In this document: one piece after another, positions 24,676 to 34,929 of the stretch
How the letters are laid out: every line of letters starts with the position of its first letter
Numbering within the stretch: the stretch's first letter is position 1
NCBI RefSeq assembly: GCF_003026455.1
Contig: NZ_PYMB01000008.1
Location: 62,001-126,000, forward strand
Origin: Photobacterium rosenbergii
Lineage (GTDB): Bacteria > Pseudomonadota > Gammaproteobacteria > Enterobacterales > Vibrionaceae
Length of the DNA stretch: 64,000 nucleotides
Direction of reading: 5' to 3'
Translations under genes and position numbers: made by a program
Notes under the pieces: model-generated
What the model saw: the letters and a program-made list of their open reading frames with translations, nothing else
Told to the model about the DNA's origin: nothing
The model's database searches: none

Positions 24676-26115
24676 ATGCAAGTTCATACCCTCGTTATTG
24701 ATGATGACCAACAGCATCGCCATGATTTAAGCGTGATCCTTACCTTTATCGGTGAGCAATTTGAAGCTTACTCGTCTCAAGAGGTTAATAGCTCGCACTG
24801 GGAAAAAGAGTGGGGCGCCTGTTTACTGGGCAAGGTTTCCTCAAGCCAGTCGCTAACTAATTTGCTGAATTTCTTGCGTACCCATCACCATATTCCGGTG
24901 ATTTCAATGGGGGAGCACGAGAACGAGCTAGCGGCATTGCCTAACTACGTAGGTAACCTCGATAAGCCAATCCATTACGGCCAGTTAATGGATGCCTTCC
25001 GCCACTGCAAAGAGTTCCTAGGTAAGCAGACTTTCCAGATTCCGACCTTTGGCCGCAAGAATACCTTATTCCGGAGTATGGTTGGACGTAGTGAAGCCAT
25101 CAGCCAGATCCGTCACTTGATGGAGCAGGTTGCTTCGACCGATGCCAGCGTTCTGATTTTTGGTGAGTCGGGTACCGGTAAAGAAGTCGTCGCACGTAAC
25201 ATCCATTACCATTCCACCCGTGGCAAAGGGCCGTTTGTGCCAGTTAACTGCGGTGCTATTCCGCCTGATTTGCTGGAAAGCGAGTTGTTTGGCCACGAGA
25301 AAGGCGCTTTCACGGGCGCAGTTTCGACCCGAAAAGGCCGGTTCGAGTTGGCTGAAGGTGGTACCTTGTTCCTTGATGAAATTGGCGATATGCCAATGCC
25401 AATGCAAGTGAAACTGCTGCGTGTGCTGCAAGAGCGTTGTTTTGAGCGTGTTGGTGGCAGTGAAACTATCAAGGCTGATGTGCGTATCGTTGCGGCCACT
25501 CACCGCGATCTTGAATCTATGATTGCCGAAGAGAAGTTCCGCGAAGATCTCTACTACCGCTTGAACGTCTTCCCAATTGAAATGCCGGCCCTACGCGAGC
25601 GAATGGAAGATATTCCATTGCTGCTTCAAGAGCTATTGGCGCGAATGGAAGCTCAAGGTGCTAAGCCTATTCACTTTACCCCGCGCGCAGTTACCTCGCT
25701 GATGGAGCATGATTGGCCAGGGAATATCCGTGAGCTAGCCAACCTGGTTGAGCGCCTGATCATTCTTTACCCAGGGGAGATGGTCGATATCAGTCATCTA
25801 CCGATGAAGTATCGTTATAACCAGTTCCCGGAATTCCAGCCGGAAGAAAGCTTCATGTCAGTGGATGATCATGAGCGAATGGCACTTGCAGACATGTTTA
25901 GCAGCCAAGCATCAGAGCTTGAAACGGCTCCAAACCACAGCGATTTGCCACCAGAAGGGGTGAATTTGAAAGAAATGCTGGCAGAGTTGGAAATTGACAT
26001 GATCAGCCAAGCTCTGGAAGCTCAGGGTGGTGTCGTTGCTCGCGCCGCTGATATGCTGGGGATGCGCCGAACCACCTTGGTTGAAAAAATGCGCAAATAT
26101 GGTTTGAGCCGCTAA
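24676..26115 (+). CDS. flrA: Master flagellar regulator FlrA (sigma-54 activator)
   Basis: FlrA (FleQ-like) is the class I activator that turns on flrBC and other early genes with sigma-54 and is inhibited by cyclic di-GMP in V. cholerae. The 479 residues have a degenerate receiver-like N-terminal domain (1 to about 125), in which the usual phospho-Asp strand reads ACLLGKV and lacks the Asp. Then comes an AAA+ domain with Walker A GESGTGKE (about 163), GAFTGA (about 210), the LDEIGD Walker B, and a C-terminal Fis-type helix-turn-helix ([20 protein letters not shown]). It is monocistronic, with a terminator after it. Confidence 0.95.
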   Translation: MQVHTLVIDDDQQHRHDLSVILTFIGEQFEAYSSQEVNSSHWEKEWGACLLGKVSSSQSLTNLLNFLRTHHHIPVISMGEHENELAALPNYVGNLDKPIHYGQLMDAFRHCKEFLGKQTFQIPTFGRKNTLFRSMVGRSEAISQIRHLMEQVASTDASVLIFGESGTGKEVVARNIHYHSTRGKGPFVPVNCGAIPPDLLESELFGHEKGAFTGAVSTRKGRFELAEGGTLFLDEIGDMPMPMQVKLLRVLQERCFERVGGSETIKADVRIVAATHRDLESMIAEEKFREDLYYRLNVFPIEMPALRERMEDIPLLLQELLARMEAQGAKPIHFTPRAVTSLMEHDWPGNIRELANLVERLIILYPGEMVDISHLPMKYRYNQFPEFQPEESFMSVDDHERMALADMFSSQASELETAPNHSDLPPEGVNLKEMLAELEIDMISQALEAQGGVVARAADMLGMRRTTLVEKMRKYGLSR

Positions 26116-26141
26116 TAATAATCCACCACTTTCATGATTCC

Positions 26142-26173
26142 AAAAATGACGTCAAAAAAATGGCGTCATTTTT
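26142..26173 (+). terminator. Terminator after flrA
   Basis: AAAAATGACG / CGTCATTTTT form a perfect 10-bp stem closing a 12-base A-rich loop, with the T-run as part of the stem. It lies 26 bp after the flrA stop. Confidence 0.82.
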
Positions 26174-26218
26174 ATATCCCTCCCCGTAGATAAAGTGCTG
26201 ATAATAAAGGTATAATTT

Positions 26219-26234
26219 TGGCACTATTCATGCA
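26219..26234 (+). promoter_or_regulatory. Sigma-54 promoter of flrBC
   Basis: TGGCACTATTCATGCA gives a full TGGCAC -24 box, GG (26220-26221), 10 bases and GC (26232-26233). Start near 26244, leaving a leader of about 107 nt before flrB. FlrA is the expected activator. Confidence 0.9.
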
Positions 26235-26350
26235 TTACTCAGTAACAGATAGCGTGCTGCTTAACGTTTAGCATTGAGATTTCATAGAGCTCAAAGTCAC
26301 AATCGTACGCGTCGAGATGAGCCCACTTTCGAATTAGTTTTAGGTTTTCC

Positions 26351-27490
26351 ATGGACGATAATCAGCCTGCTCAGAACGTATCTCAACAGACAGACCCTGC
26401 TTTGGGCACATTGTCACAGCAAGTGAGTCGGTACCAGCAAGTGCTGGATGTGATGCCATCTGGGGTGATTTTCTTGGATTCTGGCGGTATCGTCCGCGAA
26501 GCTAACCCTGAAGCTATCCGTTTGCTAGAGCAGCCTCTGAATGGCCAGCGTTGGGTAGACGTTATCCAGCGTGCCTTTTCACCGCGTGAAGATGATGGCC
26601 ATGAGATCTCCTTGAAAAATGGCCGCAGGGTGAAGCTGGCGATTTCAGCTTCCAACAGCGGTCAGCTGATCTTCATCACCGATATGACAGAAACCCGACT
26701 GCTTCAGGCCCGGGTGAGTGAAATGCAACGCTTGTCATCGCTCGGCAAGATGGTGGCTTCACTGGCTCACCAAGTGAGGACACCCCTATCGAGTGCCATG
26801 TTGTATGCCTCCAATTTAGCATCACCTAACTTGACGACACCTATGCGGGAGCGGTTTCAAGGCAAACTGGTTGATCGGTTGCATGATTTGGAAAAGCAGG
26901 TCAACGACATGCTGCTGTTTGCCAAGGGCGGTGATAACAAAGTCGTTGAGTGTTTTACTCTTGAAACTTTGCTTAACGAGCTTGATAGCATGGTAGAGGC
27001 GCAGGTGATCAACAACCAGGTTGATTTCAGTATCGACTGTGATGATGAGTCCCTGACCTTATTGGGTAATGCCAATGCTCTCGCCAGTGCGATCAGTAAT
27101 CTGATCACTAATGCGATTCAGATGGCAGGTAAGCAATGCCGGGTTGCGGTGCAGGTTATCGCACAAGGGGGATGGATTCATCTCGCCGTATTGGATAACG
27201 GACCGGGTATTGCCCCAGAGATGCAGAAGAAGATACTGGAGCCCTTTTTTACCACTCGCCAGCAAGGAACAGGACTTGGATTGGCCGTGGTTCAAATGGT
27301 TGCTAATGCGCACAAAGGCCGTTTGAGTTTGGAATCGGAACTGGGTAAAGGCGCATGTTTTACCCTGTCATTGCCGCAGGCCGATGAGCAAAGCGGCACT
27401 CAGCCAATAAATCCAGAAAAAGAAAAATCACAAGAACACTCACAAGAACAATTCGAACAATCAATGGACCCGACAGGAGTGACCCTATGA
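26351..27490 (+). CDS. flrB: Flagellar sensor histidine kinase FlrB
   Basis: FlrB is a cytoplasmic kinase that phosphorylates FlrC. No membrane segment is visible. The 379 residues have a PAS-like domain (about 30-110, VLDVMPSGVIFLDSGGIVRE). The HisKA helix carries the phospho-His at about residue 140 (SLAHQVRTPLSSAML), and the HATPase domain follows (NLITNAIQMA, DNGPGI, GTGLGLAVV). The C-terminal tail is E/S/Q-rich. The stop overlaps the flrC start by 4 bp (ATGA), pointing to translational coupling. Confidence 0.95.
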   Translation: MDDNQPAQNVSQQTDPALGTLSQQVSRYQQVLDVMPSGVIFLDSGGIVREANPEAIRLLEQPLNGQRWVDVIQRAFSPREDDGHEISLKNGRRVKLAISASNSGQLIFITDMTETRLLQARVSEMQRLSSLGKMVASLAHQVRTPLSSAMLYASNLASPNLTTPMRERFQGKLVDRLHDLEKQVNDMLLFAKGGDNKVVECFTLETLLNELDSMVEAQVINNQVDFSIDCDDESLTLLGNANALASAISNLITNAIQMAGKQCRVAVQVIAQGGWIHLAVLDNGPGIAPEMQKKILEPFFTTRQQGTGLGLAVVQMVANAHKGRLSLESELGKGACFTLSLPQADEQSGTQPINPEKEKSQEHSQEQFEQSMDPTGVTL

Positions 27491-28917
27491 ACCAAAGCCG
27501 TGTATTAGTTGTCGAGGATGACGAAGGCTTGCGCGAAGCCTTGGTTGATACGCTGGCTCTGGCGGGTTACCACTCACTGGAGGCAGACAGTGCCGAGCAG
27601 GCGCTGTTGATACTCAAAGCCAACTCGGTCGATATTGTGGTGTCGGATGTTCAAATGGCCGGTATGGATGGCCTTGGTTTGCTACGCAGTATCAAGCAGC
27701 ACTGGCCCAAGTTGCCTGTTTTGCTGATGACCGCTTATGCCAATATTGAAGATGCCGTGTCGGCGATGAAAGAAGGCGCGATCGATTACATGGCCAAGCC
27801 ATTTGCGCCGGAAGTGCTGCTTAATATGGTAAGCCGCTACGCACCGGTGAAAAGCGAAAGTGGGCAAACTATTGCTGCCGATGAGAAATCACTCAAGCTG
27901 TTGGCGCTGGCTGAAAAGGTCGCTAAAACCGATGCCAGTGTGATGGTTCTTGGCCCGAGCGGCTCGGGTAAAGAAGTCATGTCCCGTTATATTCACCAAA
28001 ACTCGAATCGTAGCGAAGGGCCATTTGTCGCGATTAACTGCGCGGCAATTCCGGAGAACATGCTCGAGGCTACTTTGTTTGGTTACGAAAAAGGGGCGTT
28101 TACCGGTGCGATCCAGGCATGTCCCGGCAAGTTCGAGCAAGCCCAAGGGGGCACTATCTTGCTTGATGAAATCAGCGAGATGGATCTGAATTTGCAGGCC
28201 AAACTGCTGCGGGTTTTGCAGGAACGTGAGGTTGAACGCTTAGGCAGCCGCAAGAGTATCAAACTGGATGTTCGGGTATTGGCAACCAGTAACCGTGATC
28301 TCAAAGACTATGTGGCGCAAGGGCATTTCCGAGAAGATTTATACTACCGCCTTAATGTTTTCCCGTTGATGTGGCCAGCATTGTCAGATCGCCCAGGGGA
28401 TATCGAGCCGTTAGCGCAGTACTTAATGGAACGCCACTGCCTCAAGCAAGGGCAAGCTGTTCCCGAGTTTTCACCGACTGCATTGAGCAAGCTAAAGCAG
28501 TACAGCTGGCCGGGAAATGTGCGTGAGCTGGATAATGTGGTTCAACGTGCAATGATCCTATGCCAAGACCAAACGGTTACCGAGTCAGATATCTTGCTCG
28601 AGGGGCTCGACTGGCTGCAAGCCGATGGACTACAGACCTTACTTGAGCCGATGATCCACTCCGGGGCCAATGAGCACTCTGCGGTTGTGCCAAATGTGGC
28701 AACGGAGCAGCAAGTTGCAGAAAAGCAAAAACTCACGGCACCTGCAGATGGGCTAGGAAATGAGCTGCGAGAACAAGAGTTTTCGATTATTCTAGACACC
28801 ATTCGTGCCTGTGATGGCAAGCGCAAGGATGTTGCCGAAAAATTAGGGATCAGCCCAAGGACATTGCGCTACAAATTGGCAAAAATGCGTGATGCTGGAA
28901 TCGATATCCCAGTTTGA
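27487..28917 (+). CDS. flrC: Flagellar response regulator FlrC (sigma-54 activator)
   Basis: FlrC, when phosphorylated by FlrB, activates class III sigma-54 promoters such as those of flgB, flgF, flgK, fliD and fliK in this window. The 476 residues have a receiver domain (1-120; acidic VEDDEG, phospho-Asp about residue 54 in [11 protein letters not shown], Lys in MAKPFAPE). The AAA+ domain has Walker A GPSGSGKE (about 156, with Pro in place of the usual Glu) and GAFTGA, followed by a Fis-type DNA-binding helix pair ([18 protein letters not shown]). Length is normal. Confidence 0.96.
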   Translation: MNQSRVLVVEDDEGLREALVDTLALAGYHSLEADSAEQALLILKANSVDIVVSDVQMAGMDGLGLLRSIKQHWPKLPVLLMTAYANIEDAVSAMKEGAIDYMAKPFAPEVLLNMVSRYAPVKSESGQTIAADEKSLKLLALAEKVAKTDASVMVLGPSGSGKEVMSRYIHQNSNRSEGPFVAINCAAIPENMLEATLFGYEKGAFTGAIQACPGKFEQAQGGTILLDEISEMDLNLQAKLLRVLQEREVERLGSRKSIKLDVRVLATSNRDLKDYVAQGHFREDLYYRLNVFPLMWPALSDRPGDIEPLAQYLMERHCLKQGQAVPEFSPTALSKLKQYSWPGNVRELDNVVQRAMILCQDQTVTESDILLEGLDWLQADGLQTLLEPMIHSGANEHSAVVPNVATEQQVAEKQKLTAPADGLGNELREQEFSIILDTIRACDGKRKDVAEKLGISPRTLRYKLAKMRDAGIDIPV

Positions 28918-28925
28918 CCACCGTA

Positions 28926-28946
28926 ATGAAGGAGCAATTCCTTCAT
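28926..28946 (+). terminator. Hairpin after flrC
   Basis: A perfect 8-bp stem ATGAAGGA / TCCTTCAT with a GCAAT loop, 8 bp after the flrC stop. There is no T tract, so it is more likely an mRNA-end stabiliser or weak attenuator than an efficient terminator. Confidence 0.4.
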
Positions 28947-29026
28947 ACTTAACATAATCATATATATAAAGAAATTTATTCGGTAAGTGATTGGATTGAC
29001 AATTTTCTGACGGGTAGGAGAGACAA

Positions 29027-29338
29027 ATGAAAGTAAATGGACTTCAGGCCGAGATGCAGGCAATGAAACTGGAAGCCACCAACGCTTCCCGCCCGGCAAC
29101 AGGACAACAGGTCAGTGCAGATTTTGGCGCCATGCTTGGTGACGCCATTAAAGGTGTCAACCAGCTTCAGTCACAATCCAGTGAGTTAGCTACCCGTTTT
29201 GACCAAGGGGATCGCAATGTCTCCCTGTCAGATGTCATGATTGCGCGCAACAAGTCGAGTGTTGCTTTTGAAGCGACGGTGCAAGTGCGCAATAAGATGG
29301 TTGAAGCGTACAAAGAACTCATGAATATGCCGGTCTAA
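29027..29338 (+). CDS. fliE: MS-ring/rod junction protein FliE
   Basis: FliE is the first rod-side component, connecting the MS ring to FlgB and enabling type III export. The 103 residues show the FliE pattern: a disordered N-terminus, then FGAMLGDAIKGVNQLQSQSS, and the C-terminal helix AFEATVQVRNKMVEAYKELM. GTAGGAGAG lies 6 bp before the ATG. It heads the long fliEFGHIJ run. I found no convincing -24/-12 element in the 109 bp upstream. Confidence 0.95.
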   Translation: MKVNGLQAEMQAMKLEATNASRPATGQQVSADFGAMLGDAIKGVNQLQSQSSELATRFDQGDRNVSLSDVMIARNKSSVAFEATVQVRNKMVEAYKELMNMPV

Positions 29339-29352
29339 TAGGAATTTAGTGC

Positions 29353-31104
29353 GTGTCGGATCCATCTACTAACAATGAGCTCGCCGTTGCTGGCAATTCA
29401 CCGTCGACGGCGGTAATGGCTGATAACGAATTAGAGCTTCAGAACCCAGATGCCGGAGAGAAAAGTGCCTCGCGTGTTGACAGCATGCTGGGTAACCTTG
29501 ATGTATTGCGTCAGGTTGTTCTGGTGCTGTCAGTGGCGATATGTGTCGCTTTGATTGTTCTGGTCGTCTCTTGGATCAAAGAGCCAGAGATGCGACCGCT
29601 TGGCACCTATGAAACCGCAGAGCTGATCCCCATTCTTGATCACTTCGATCAGAAGAAAATCAACTACACCCTTGATGGTAATACTATTCGGGTTCCTGCC
29701 GACAATTTCTCCGCAATTAAGCTGGAATTGACCCGCGCTGGGCTTAACCAGACGGCGGCCGTTGGCGATGATATCTTGCTACAGGATATGGGCTTTGGCG
29801 TGTCACAGCGTCTTGAGCAGGAGCGCCTCAAGCTTAGCCGTGAACGTCAATTGGCGCGGGCGATTGAGCAAATTCGTCAAGTCCGACAGGCTCAGGTATT
29901 GCTCGCAATGCCAAAGCAAAGTGTGTTTGTCCGTCATAACCAAGAAGCATCAGCAACCGTTTTTCTTACCTTATCGACAGGTGGTTCATTGGGTCAGCAA
30001 GAAGTTGACTCAATCGTTGATATGGTGGCAACCGCCGTACCGGGACTTAAACCGACGCGGGTAACCGTGACCGACCAGCACGGTCGTTTGCTCAGCTCTG
30101 GTACTGCAGACCCTCAGGCCACGGCCCGTCGCAAAGAGTATGAGTTGGAACGTAAGCAAGAGCAGGCATTACGCGAGAAAATCGACGCTATCCTGATCCC
30201 TGTTTTAGGGCTGGGTAACTATACCGCGCAAGTCGATGTATCGATGGATTTCAGCGCCATTGAAGAGACCCGTAAGCAATTTGACCCGGCCTCACAGTCA
30301 ACACGCAGTGAATATACCCTCGAAGATATCAATAACGGCAGTATGGTCGCGGGTATCCCGGGTGCACTGAGCAACCAGCCACCGGCTGATAGTGCGATCC
30401 CAGAGGAAGTCAAGGCGCTGCAATCCGGTGGTAGCGCAGGGAATAACTCTGTCCACCGTGAGGCGACCCGCAATTATGAGCTTGATACAACAATCCGCCA
30501 CCGCCGGGCACAAACCGGGACGGTTGACCGCCAGACTGTGTCCGTTGCTATCGATTACAAGCAGGTAATGAATCCTGAAACCGGTGAAGTGACACGTGTT
30601 GCCCTGAGTGAGGCAGAGCTGGCAAAAATTGCCCGCTTGCTCAAAGGTGGTGTGGGTTTCTCTGAAATGCGTGGCGATATGTTGGAAGTGATTTCCGTCC
30701 CGTTTGCCATTCCTGAAGAGCAGATGGTGGCTGACCTGCCGATCTGGGATCATCCTAACTTCAATACTTGGGTACGTTGGTTGGCTGCAGCATTGGTCAT
30801 TATCGTTATCATGGTCGTGATGGTCCGCCCGGCTATGCGTAAGCTGCTTTATCCGAATCAGGCTGCCGACGGTACGCCGTTGGATGAAAATGGCTTGCCG
30901 GTCGTTGCTGGTGGTCATGATTCCATCGATCTTATTGGTAGTGAACTTGATGGCGTTGAGACGCTTGAGTTGAGTAGCAGCAACTTGGATCTACCAAACC
31001 TGCATAAAGATGAAGACCTGCTCAAAGCGGTTCGTGCTCTGGTTGCCAACGAGCCGGATCTGGCGGCGCAGGTTGTTAAAAGTTGGGTAACTGAAGATGG
31101 CTAA
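29353..31104 (+). CDS. fliF: Flagellar MS-ring protein FliF
   Basis: FliF forms the inner-membrane MS ring, the base on which rod, switch and export gate are built. The 583-residue product has a cytoplasmic N-terminus, a transmembrane helix (about 55-74), and a periplasmic YscJ/FliF domain with MPKQSVFVRHNQEASATVFL-type strands. The variable beta-collar (about 300-370) is rich in S/G/N. A second membrane helix lies at about 475-493, followed by a C-terminal tail that binds FliG. The start is GTG with TAGGAA upstream. It overlaps fliG by 8 bp. Confidence 0.97.
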   Translation: MSDPSTNNELAVAGNSPSTAVMADNELELQNPDAGEKSASRVDSMLGNLDVLRQVVLVLSVAICVALIVLVVSWIKEPEMRPLGTYETAELIPILDHFDQKKINYTLDGNTIRVPADNFSAIKLELTRAGLNQTAAVGDDILLQDMGFGVSQRLEQERLKLSRERQLARAIEQIRQVRQAQVLLAMPKQSVFVRHNQEASATVFLTLSTGGSLGQQEVDSIVDMVATAVPGLKPTRVTVTDQHGRLLSSGTADPQATARRKEYELERKQEQALREKIDAILIPVLGLGNYTAQVDVSMDFSAIEETRKQFDPASQSTRSEYTLEDINNGSMVAGIPGALSNQPPADSAIPEEVKALQSGGSAGNNSVHREATRNYELDTTIRHRRAQTGTVDRQTVSVAIDYKQVMNPETGEVTRVALSEAELAKIARLLKGGVGFSEMRGDMLEVISVPFAIPEEQMVADLPIWDHPNFNTWVRWLAAALVIIVIMVVMVRPAMRKLLYPNQAADGTPLDENGLPVVAGGHDSIDLIGSELDGVETLELSSSNLDLPNLHKDEDLLKAVRALVANEPDLAAQVVKSWVTEDG

Positions 31105-32137
31105 TGAAGTAGCAACCACAGACAACAAAAAATTTGATATCACCACCCTGACTGGGGCTGATAAAGCTGCGATCCTGCTTCTTAGCCTCAACGAGCAGGA
31201 TGCGGCGAGTATCATCCGTCACCTTGAGCCTAAGCAGGTTCAGCGTGTGGGTGGCGTTATGGCGCAAATGGCCGATCTTAACCAAGAAAAAGTCTCAGCT
31301 GTTCACCGCCATTTCCTCGAAGATATCCAGAAATACACCAGCATTGGTATGGGCAGCGAAGACTTTGTCCGCAATACCCTTATTGCAGCTTTGGGTGAAG
31401 ATAAAGCCAATAACCTGGTTGATCAGATCTTGATGGGCAGCGGCTCTCGTGGCCTAGATTCCTTGAAGTGGATGGATCCCCGCCAGGTGGCGAGTATTAT
31501 CCTCAACGAGCACCCGCAGATCCAAACCATTGTTTTATCATACCTTGAGCCTGAGCAATCAGCAGAGATCTTGGCACAGTTCCCTGAACGGGTACGCCTG
31601 GACCTGATGATGCGTATTGCCAACCTTGAAGAAGTCCAACCGGCAGCCCTCCATGAGCTTAACGATATTATGGAGAAACAGTTTGCTGGTCAGGCCGGTG
31701 CACAGGCCGCGAAAATTGGTGGCCTGAAGGCGGCGGCTGAGATCATGAACTACCTCGACAACAATGTTGAGGGTGCGCTAATGGATCAAATTCGTGATAA
31801 CGACGAAGACATGGCTACTCAGATTGAAGATCTGATGTTCGTTTTCGATAACCTCGCTGAAGTCGACGACCGGGGCATCCAGACCTTGCTGCGTGATGTG
31901 CCGCAAGATCTGTTGCAGAAAGCCCTTAAAGGGGCTGATGACATGTTACGCGAGAAGATCTTGCGTAATATGTCCAAGCGTGCAGCTGAAATGCTGCAGG
32001 ATGATCTCGAAGCGATGGGGCCTATCCGAGTGGCCGATGTGGAATCTGCCCAGAAAGAGATCCTTTCGATTGCCCGTCGTTTGTCCGACTCAGGTGAGTT
32101 GATGCTGACCGGGGGCGGTGCCGATGAATTCCTGTAA
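31097..32137 (+). CDS. fliG: Flagellar motor switch protein FliG
   Basis: FliG sits on the cytoplasmic face of the MS ring and transmits torque from the stator. The 346 residues contain the N-terminal FliF-binding domain (LTGADKAAILLLSLNEQDAA). The middle domain has the EHPQ motif (ILNEHPQIQTIVLSYLEPE), and the C-terminal torque helix region has charged residues (MFVFDNLAEVDDRGIQTLLR). It overlaps the end of fliF by 8 bp and is followed by a 65-bp spacer before fliH. Confidence 0.97.
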   Translation: MANEVATTDNKKFDITTLTGADKAAILLLSLNEQDAASIIRHLEPKQVQRVGGVMAQMADLNQEKVSAVHRHFLEDIQKYTSIGMGSEDFVRNTLIAALGEDKANNLVDQILMGSGSRGLDSLKWMDPRQVASIILNEHPQIQTIVLSYLEPEQSAEILAQFPERVRLDLMMRIANLEEVQPAALHELNDIMEKQFAGQAGAQAAKIGGLKAAAEIMNYLDNNVEGALMDQIRDNDEDMATQIEDLMFVFDNLAEVDDRGIQTLLRDVPQDLLQKALKGADDMLREKILRNMSKRAAEMLQDDLEAMGPIRVADVESAQKEILSIARRLSDSGELMLTGGGADEFL

Positions 32138-32202
32138 TCGCCGCCAGGTGACTTCTTGTTTAACAGCGGATTTTTTTAAGGCGAATTGTGTAAAGGCGAA
32201 CT

Positions 32203-33042
32203 ATGTCTACTGATCGCTCAATGGATCGCCGTCGTGGTTTTTTGCGTGTGTCAGAGCATCAGGCGCAAGAACTTGAGCGCTGGGCCTACCCGGATTACTC
32301 CCCAGAGCAAGAGGGCATGACAGAAAATGCCCTCAACTACGATCCCGAATGGCAAGTCGAACCCCTTGACGAAGAGCCAGAACTACCGCCGCTGACTGCA
32401 GCCGATTTGGATGATATCCGCCATTCTGCCTATGAAGAAGGGATCGCTGAAGGTCGTGCTGCCGGACATAGCGAAGGCCTTGAGCAAGGCATGCAGCAGG
32501 GAATGGAGCAAGGCTTGCAACAAGGGCTTGAACAAGGCTTGGCCCAAGGTCTCGAGCAAGGGTTAGAACAGGGTAAAGGCCAGATTGATGAGCAAGTTGG
32601 CCATTTGACTCAGCTTATTGAAAAGTTAGCCACCCCGCTGCAGCAGGTCGATGATGCTGTCGAGCAGCAATTGGTCTTGCTGGCGACGAGTTTGGCCCGG
32701 GAGCTAATTCAAGTCGAGCTCAAAACTAACCCTCAAGTGATTTTGCAAACGCTGCGTGAAGGTATCGCGGCGTTGCCGATGGCCGGGCAGCAAACAACCA
32801 TTCAGCTGAACCCGGAAGACTTGGACATTATCAAGCAGGCCTATGGTGAAGAGAACTTGGCTGACCGTCATTGGACATTGCAGGCAGAACCGGCAATGAA
32901 TCGCGGTGATTTGTTTGTCGAATCCGGCAACTCGACCGTCGACTACCAGATGGAAACCCGCCTACGCCATTTGCTTGAGCAATTTGTTGGCCTCAATAGT
33001 CAGCCTCAACCTTCACCTCATCAAGAGACCGGAGGCGCGTGA
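32203..33042 (+). CDS. fliH: Flagellar export ATPase regulator FliH
   Basis: FliH dimers hold and regulate the ATPase FliI and link it to the switch. The 279 residues have a poorly conserved acidic N-terminus, then eight consecutive xxQG tetrapeptides (about residues 92-123: [16 protein letters not shown]...). These match the GxxxG-type repeat helix known for FliH. The C-terminal E2-like domain that binds FliI follows ([17 protein letters not shown]). AAAGGCG lies 6 bp before the ATG; the stop overlaps the fliI start. Confidence 0.95.
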   Translation: MSTDRSMDRRRGFLRVSEHQAQELERWAYPDYSPEQEGMTENALNYDPEWQVEPLDEEPELPPLTAADLDDIRHSAYEEGIAEGRAAGHSEGLEQGMQQGMEQGLQQGLEQGLAQGLEQGLEQGKGQIDEQVGHLTQLIEKLATPLQQVDDAVEQQLVLLATSLARELIQVELKTNPQVILQTLREGIAALPMAGQQTTIQLNPEDLDIIKQAYGEENLADRHWTLQAEPAMNRGDLFVESGNSTVDYQMETRLRHLLEQFVGLNSQPQPSPHQETGGA

Positions 33043-34364
33043 TGGCCAACCTGGCTCAGCGTTTATCCCGTTACCAAACCTCGAATACTGTCTGTCGGCC
33101 AGTGGCTTCTGGCCGTCTGGTGCGTGTAGTGGGGCTAACACTGGAAGCGATTGGCTGCCGTGCCCCGGTTGGTAGTTTGTGCAAGGTAGAAACCCTAACC
33201 GGCGAGATGGAGGCTGAAGTCGTTGGATTCTCTGGTGAAACCTTATACCTGATGCCTAGCGAGCAGCTAACCGGGATCATGCCCGGCGCAAGGGTAACGC
33301 CAATCACCGAAGCGGGTGGGATCCCTGTCGGTATGGAACTGCTGGGCCGTGTTATCGACGGTGTCGGCAATCCGCTTGATGGCTTGGGGGATATCTTCAC
33401 CGCCGATCGCGCCGCGTTTAATGCCGAGCCTATCAACCCGCTGGCAAGAAAGCCGATCAAAGAGCCGCTGGATGTTGGGCTGAAAGCAGTAAACGGCTTA
33501 TTAACCGTCGGTAAGGGGCAGCGTATCGGCTTATTTGCCGGGTCAGGTGTTGGTAAATCGGTGACTTTGGGCATGATGACCCGGGGGACTACGGCACAGG
33601 TTGTGGTAGTCGGGCTTATTGGTGAGCGTGGCCGAGAAGTTAAAGAATTTATTGATGAAATTTTAGGTAGCGAAGGTCGCCAGCGTGCCGTGGTAGTTGC
33701 TGCCCCGGCAGATGCTTCCCCATTGATGCGCTTGAAGGGGTGTCAAGCCGCGTTGACCATCGCAGAGTATTTCCGCGACCAAGGGCTTGATGTCCTACTA
33801 CTGATGGATTCACTCACCCGTTTTGCCCAAGCCCAGCGTGAAATTGCCCTATCGGTTGGTGAACCGCCGGCAACCAAAGGTTATCCGCCGTCGGTGTTTG
33901 CCAAGTTGCCCGCTTTGGTAGAGCGTGCCGGAAATGGTGGTGAGCACCAAGGGTCAATCACAGCGTTCTTCACTGTACTGACTGAAGGCGATGATTTGCA
34001 GGATCCGATTGCCGATGCCTCAAGGGCGATTTTGGATGGCCACATCGTCCTATCGCGGGAACTTGCCGATGCCGGCCATTACCCAGCGATTGATGTCGAG
34101 CGTTCGGTTAGCCGAGTCATGCCAGCCATTGTCAGCGAAGAGCATATGATGATGTCCAAGGCAGTAAGGCAGGTACTGTCGATTTGCCGTAAGAACCAAG
34201 ATCTGGTGTCTATCGGGGCCTATAAGCCAGGCACCGATCAGGCTATCGATCAGTCCTTTGCCTTGAAGCCCCGTTTAGATGGCTACATGCAGCAGTCGAT
34301 GAAAGAAGCCGTCCCTTATGAGATGTGCGTTAACATGTTGCGCTCTGTGCTTAGTGGGCAATAG
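33042..34364 (+). CDS. fliI: Flagellum-specific export ATPase FliI
   Basis: FliI is the hexameric ATPase of the flagellar type III export system. It has 440 residues, with the N-terminal barrel, the P-loop [12 protein letters not shown], Walker B in [20 protein letters not shown], and the [14 protein letters not shown] segment. I chose the ATG at 33042, where the fliH stop overlaps (TGATG) and GGAGG lies 6 bp upstream; a GTG directly before it is too close to that site. Operon with fliH and fliJ. Confidence 0.97.
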   Translation: MANLAQRLSRYQTSNTVCRPVASGRLVRVVGLTLEAIGCRAPVGSLCKVETLTGEMEAEVVGFSGETLYLMPSEQLTGIMPGARVTPITEAGGIPVGMELLGRVIDGVGNPLDGLGDIFTADRAAFNAEPINPLARKPIKEPLDVGLKAVNGLLTVGKGQRIGLFAGSGVGKSVTLGMMTRGTTAQVVVVGLIGERGREVKEFIDEILGSEGRQRAVVVAAPADASPLMRLKGCQAALTIAEYFRDQGLDVLLLMDSLTRFAQAQREIALSVGEPPATKGYPPSVFAKLPALVERAGNGGEHQGSITAFFTVLTEGDDLQDPIADASRAILDGHIVLSRELADAGHYPAIDVERSVSRVMPAIVSEEHMMMSKAVRQVLSICRKNQDLVSIGAYKPGTDQAIDQSFALKPRLDGYMQQSMKEAVPYEMCVNMLRSVLSGQ

Positions 34365-34395
34365 TTCAGCGAAAGATAATTTTCAGGAGTAAGTC

Positions 34396-34845
34396 ATGGC
34401 AGCCGATAGCGCACTCGAGCTGATTTTGAATCAGACTGCTGATGCCGAGCACAAGGCGTCGCTAGCACTGAACCAAGCCCGTATTGAACGTGAAAATTAT
34501 CTGCAGCAATTGCAGCAAATTGAACAATACCGGCTGGATTACTGCCGTCAGTTGTCAGAGCGTGGCCAGCAAGGGCTAACAGCCAGTGCTTACAATCACC
34601 TGCAGAAGTTCTTGAATCAGCTTGATGAAACCTTGGTCAAACAAAAGAGTGCCGGTGCCCATTTTGATCAGCAAGTCGAGCAGTGCAGCCAGCATTGGCA
34701 GGAAATGCGCAAGCAGCGGCGTTCGATTGAATGGCTCATCGAGAAAAAACAAACAGAGCGGCAACGCCTGCTGGATAAGCAAGAGCAGAAATTGATGGAT
34801 GAATTCGCCACCATGCAGTATGCCCGACGCCAAATGATCCGCTAG
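34396..34845 (+). CDS. fliJ: Flagellar export protein FliJ
   Basis: FliJ is the central coiled-coil stalk of the export ATPase. The 149-residue product is nearly all helical with many Q, E, K and R residues (LQQLQQIEQYRLDYCRQL, EWLIEKKQTERQRL). It has no other domain, as expected. CAGGAG is 7 bp before the ATG, 31 bp after fliI. It is the last gene of the fliE-J unit; a sigma-54 promoter for fliK follows 40 bp later. Confidence 0.95.
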   Translation: MAADSALELILNQTADAEHKASLALNQARIERENYLQQLQQIEQYRLDYCRQLSERGQQGLTASAYNHLQKFLNQLDETLVKQKSAGAHFDQQVEQCSQHWQEMRKQRRSIEWLIEKKQTERQRLLDKQEQKLMDEFATMQYARRQMIR

Positions 34846-34884
34846 CTTGCTTTGCAAGTATCTTGGCTTGCGAGTTAAACCATT

Positions 34885-34900
34885 TGGCGTGCTTCTTGCA
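34885..34900 (+). promoter_or_regulatory. Sigma-54 promoter of the fliK-flhB unit
   Basis: TGGCGTGCTTCTTGCA has GG (34886-34887), 10 bases and GC (34898-34899), with a perfect TTGCA. Start near 34911. It splits the otherwise contiguous fli genes into an early fliE-J and a later fliK-flhB unit, as reported for V. cholerae. Confidence 0.87.
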
Positions 34901-34929
34901 TTTTATTCATCATAAGCCACAGCCAAAGT

